7,268 nt of DNA from an uncultured Coriobacteriales bacterium (GTDB taxonomy: Bacteria; Actinomycetota; Coriobacteriia; Coriobacteriales; UMGS124), in NCBI GenBank assembly GCA_934662525.1, contig CAKUKJ010000108.1, forward strand, positions 1 through 7,268, in the 5' to 3' direction. The stretch's first letter is position 1. Each line of letters begins with the position of its first letter. Below, in pieces: positions 6,922 through 7,268 of this stretch. The notes below the pieces were generated by a model. It did no database searches. It was not told where the DNA came from and saw only the letters and a list, made by a program, of their open reading frames with translations. Position numbers and translations under genes: made by a program.

Positions 6922-7268
6922 TTAGTAGATTCTAAAGAGCACGCGGCCGTATTCGACGAGGTCACCGTCGTTGGCGCAGATCTCGGCGATCTCGCCGTCG
7001 CACTCGGCCACGACCTCGTTCATGAGCTTCATGGCCTCGAGGATGCAGAGGGTCTCGCCCTTCTTCACCTTCGAGCCCACGTGCACGAACGGCTCGGCGC
7101 CGGGGGAGGGGGCCACGTAGAACACGCCCACCATGGGGGCGCATACCTCGGTGGCGCCGACAAGCGGCGCGGGCGCAGCGGGGGCCGGCGCAGCCGAGGT
7201 CTCGACGGCCGCAGCAGGCGCGGCCGGGGCCGGGGTGGCCGCCGGTGCCGCAGGCGCCGCGGGCCAGC
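6922..7268 (-). CDS. accB: Biotin carboxyl carrier protein of acetyl-CoA carboxylase, C-terminal part (5' end outside the window)
   Basis: Carries the biotin that shuttles carboxyl groups between AccC and AccDA. The reading frame is open to the window edge; about 114 codons are visible. The first 40 or so visible residues are an Ala/Pro-rich flexible linker (blocks such as PAAPAAPAATPAPAAPAA). Then comes the biotinyl domain from about VCAPMVGVFYVAPSPGAEPF to the end (VEYGRVLFRIY). The biotinylation motif is EAMKLMNEV, with the modified Lys encoded at 7027-7029. The internal ATG at 7134 falls inside the domain and is not the start. The stop is TAA at 6922-6924; fabZ begins 171 nt further on. 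The exposed thumb region (APSPGAEPFVHVG) is that of an AccB protein rather than a short lipoyl or oxaloacetate-decarboxylase domain. Confidence 0.95.
   Translation of the reverse strand, partial: WPAAPAAPAATPAPAAPAAAVETSAAPAPAAPAPLVGATEVCAPMVGVFYVAPSPGAEPFVHVGSKVKKGETLCILEAMKLMNEVVAECDGEIAEICANDGDLVEYGRVLFRIY

Overview
The window is a stretch of high-GC bacterial chromosome in which every convincing gene reads on the minus strand. It holds the end of a fatty-acid initiation operon (accB, fabZ, accC, fused accDA) followed by a DegV-family gene and proC. An intrinsic terminator closes that run. A separate heavy-metal efflux unit follows, made of a free-standing HMA metal-binding protein and a P1B-type ATPase. 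Acetyl-CoA carboxylase here is of the multi-subunit bacterial type, in Firmicutes-like gene order but with high-GC codon use. Together with the fused AccDA this suggests an anaerobic high-GC actinobacterium such as a member of the Coriobacteriia. That placement is inference: no rRNA or other marker gene is present.

In transcription order (right to left): the 3' part of accB (biotin carboxyl carrier protein) enters at the right edge. A 170-nt gap follows, dominated by a 115-nt nested palindrome with a perfect 15-bp closing stem. Then come fabZ, accC and accDA. accC and accDA overlap, and accDA overlaps degV by 13 nt, so these three are probably translationally coupled. proC follows after about 42 nt and ends at a clear hairpin-plus-T-tract terminator (1401-1432). 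AccB, AccC and AccDA make malonyl-CoA; FabZ dehydrates the 3-hydroxyacyl-ACP intermediates of elongation; the DegV protein belongs to a fatty-acid-binding family; ProC performs the last step of proline synthesis and appears to be a passenger.

Just past the terminator, a near-consensus sigma70 promoter (TTGACA, 16-bp spacer, TATACT) is followed at once by a 26-bp dyad with the TGAA-N6-TTCA core typical of ArsR/SmtB metal-sensor operators. It drives a 72-aa HMA protein carrying a DCANC site. After a 416-nt gap with strong RNA-structure potential comes the start of a Zn/Cd/Pb-type P1B-ATPase, which runs off the left edge. That ATPase has a Lys-rich N-terminus and no HMA domain of its own, so the small HMA protein looks like a detached metal-binding domain.

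The points most worth a second look are the ArsR-type operator and split-HMA efflux unit, the two long intergenic palindromes (917-1020 and 6767-6881), the AccDA fusion, and the divergent DegV protein coupled to it. I found no rRNA, tRNA, CRISPR array, transposase or other recognisable mobile element.
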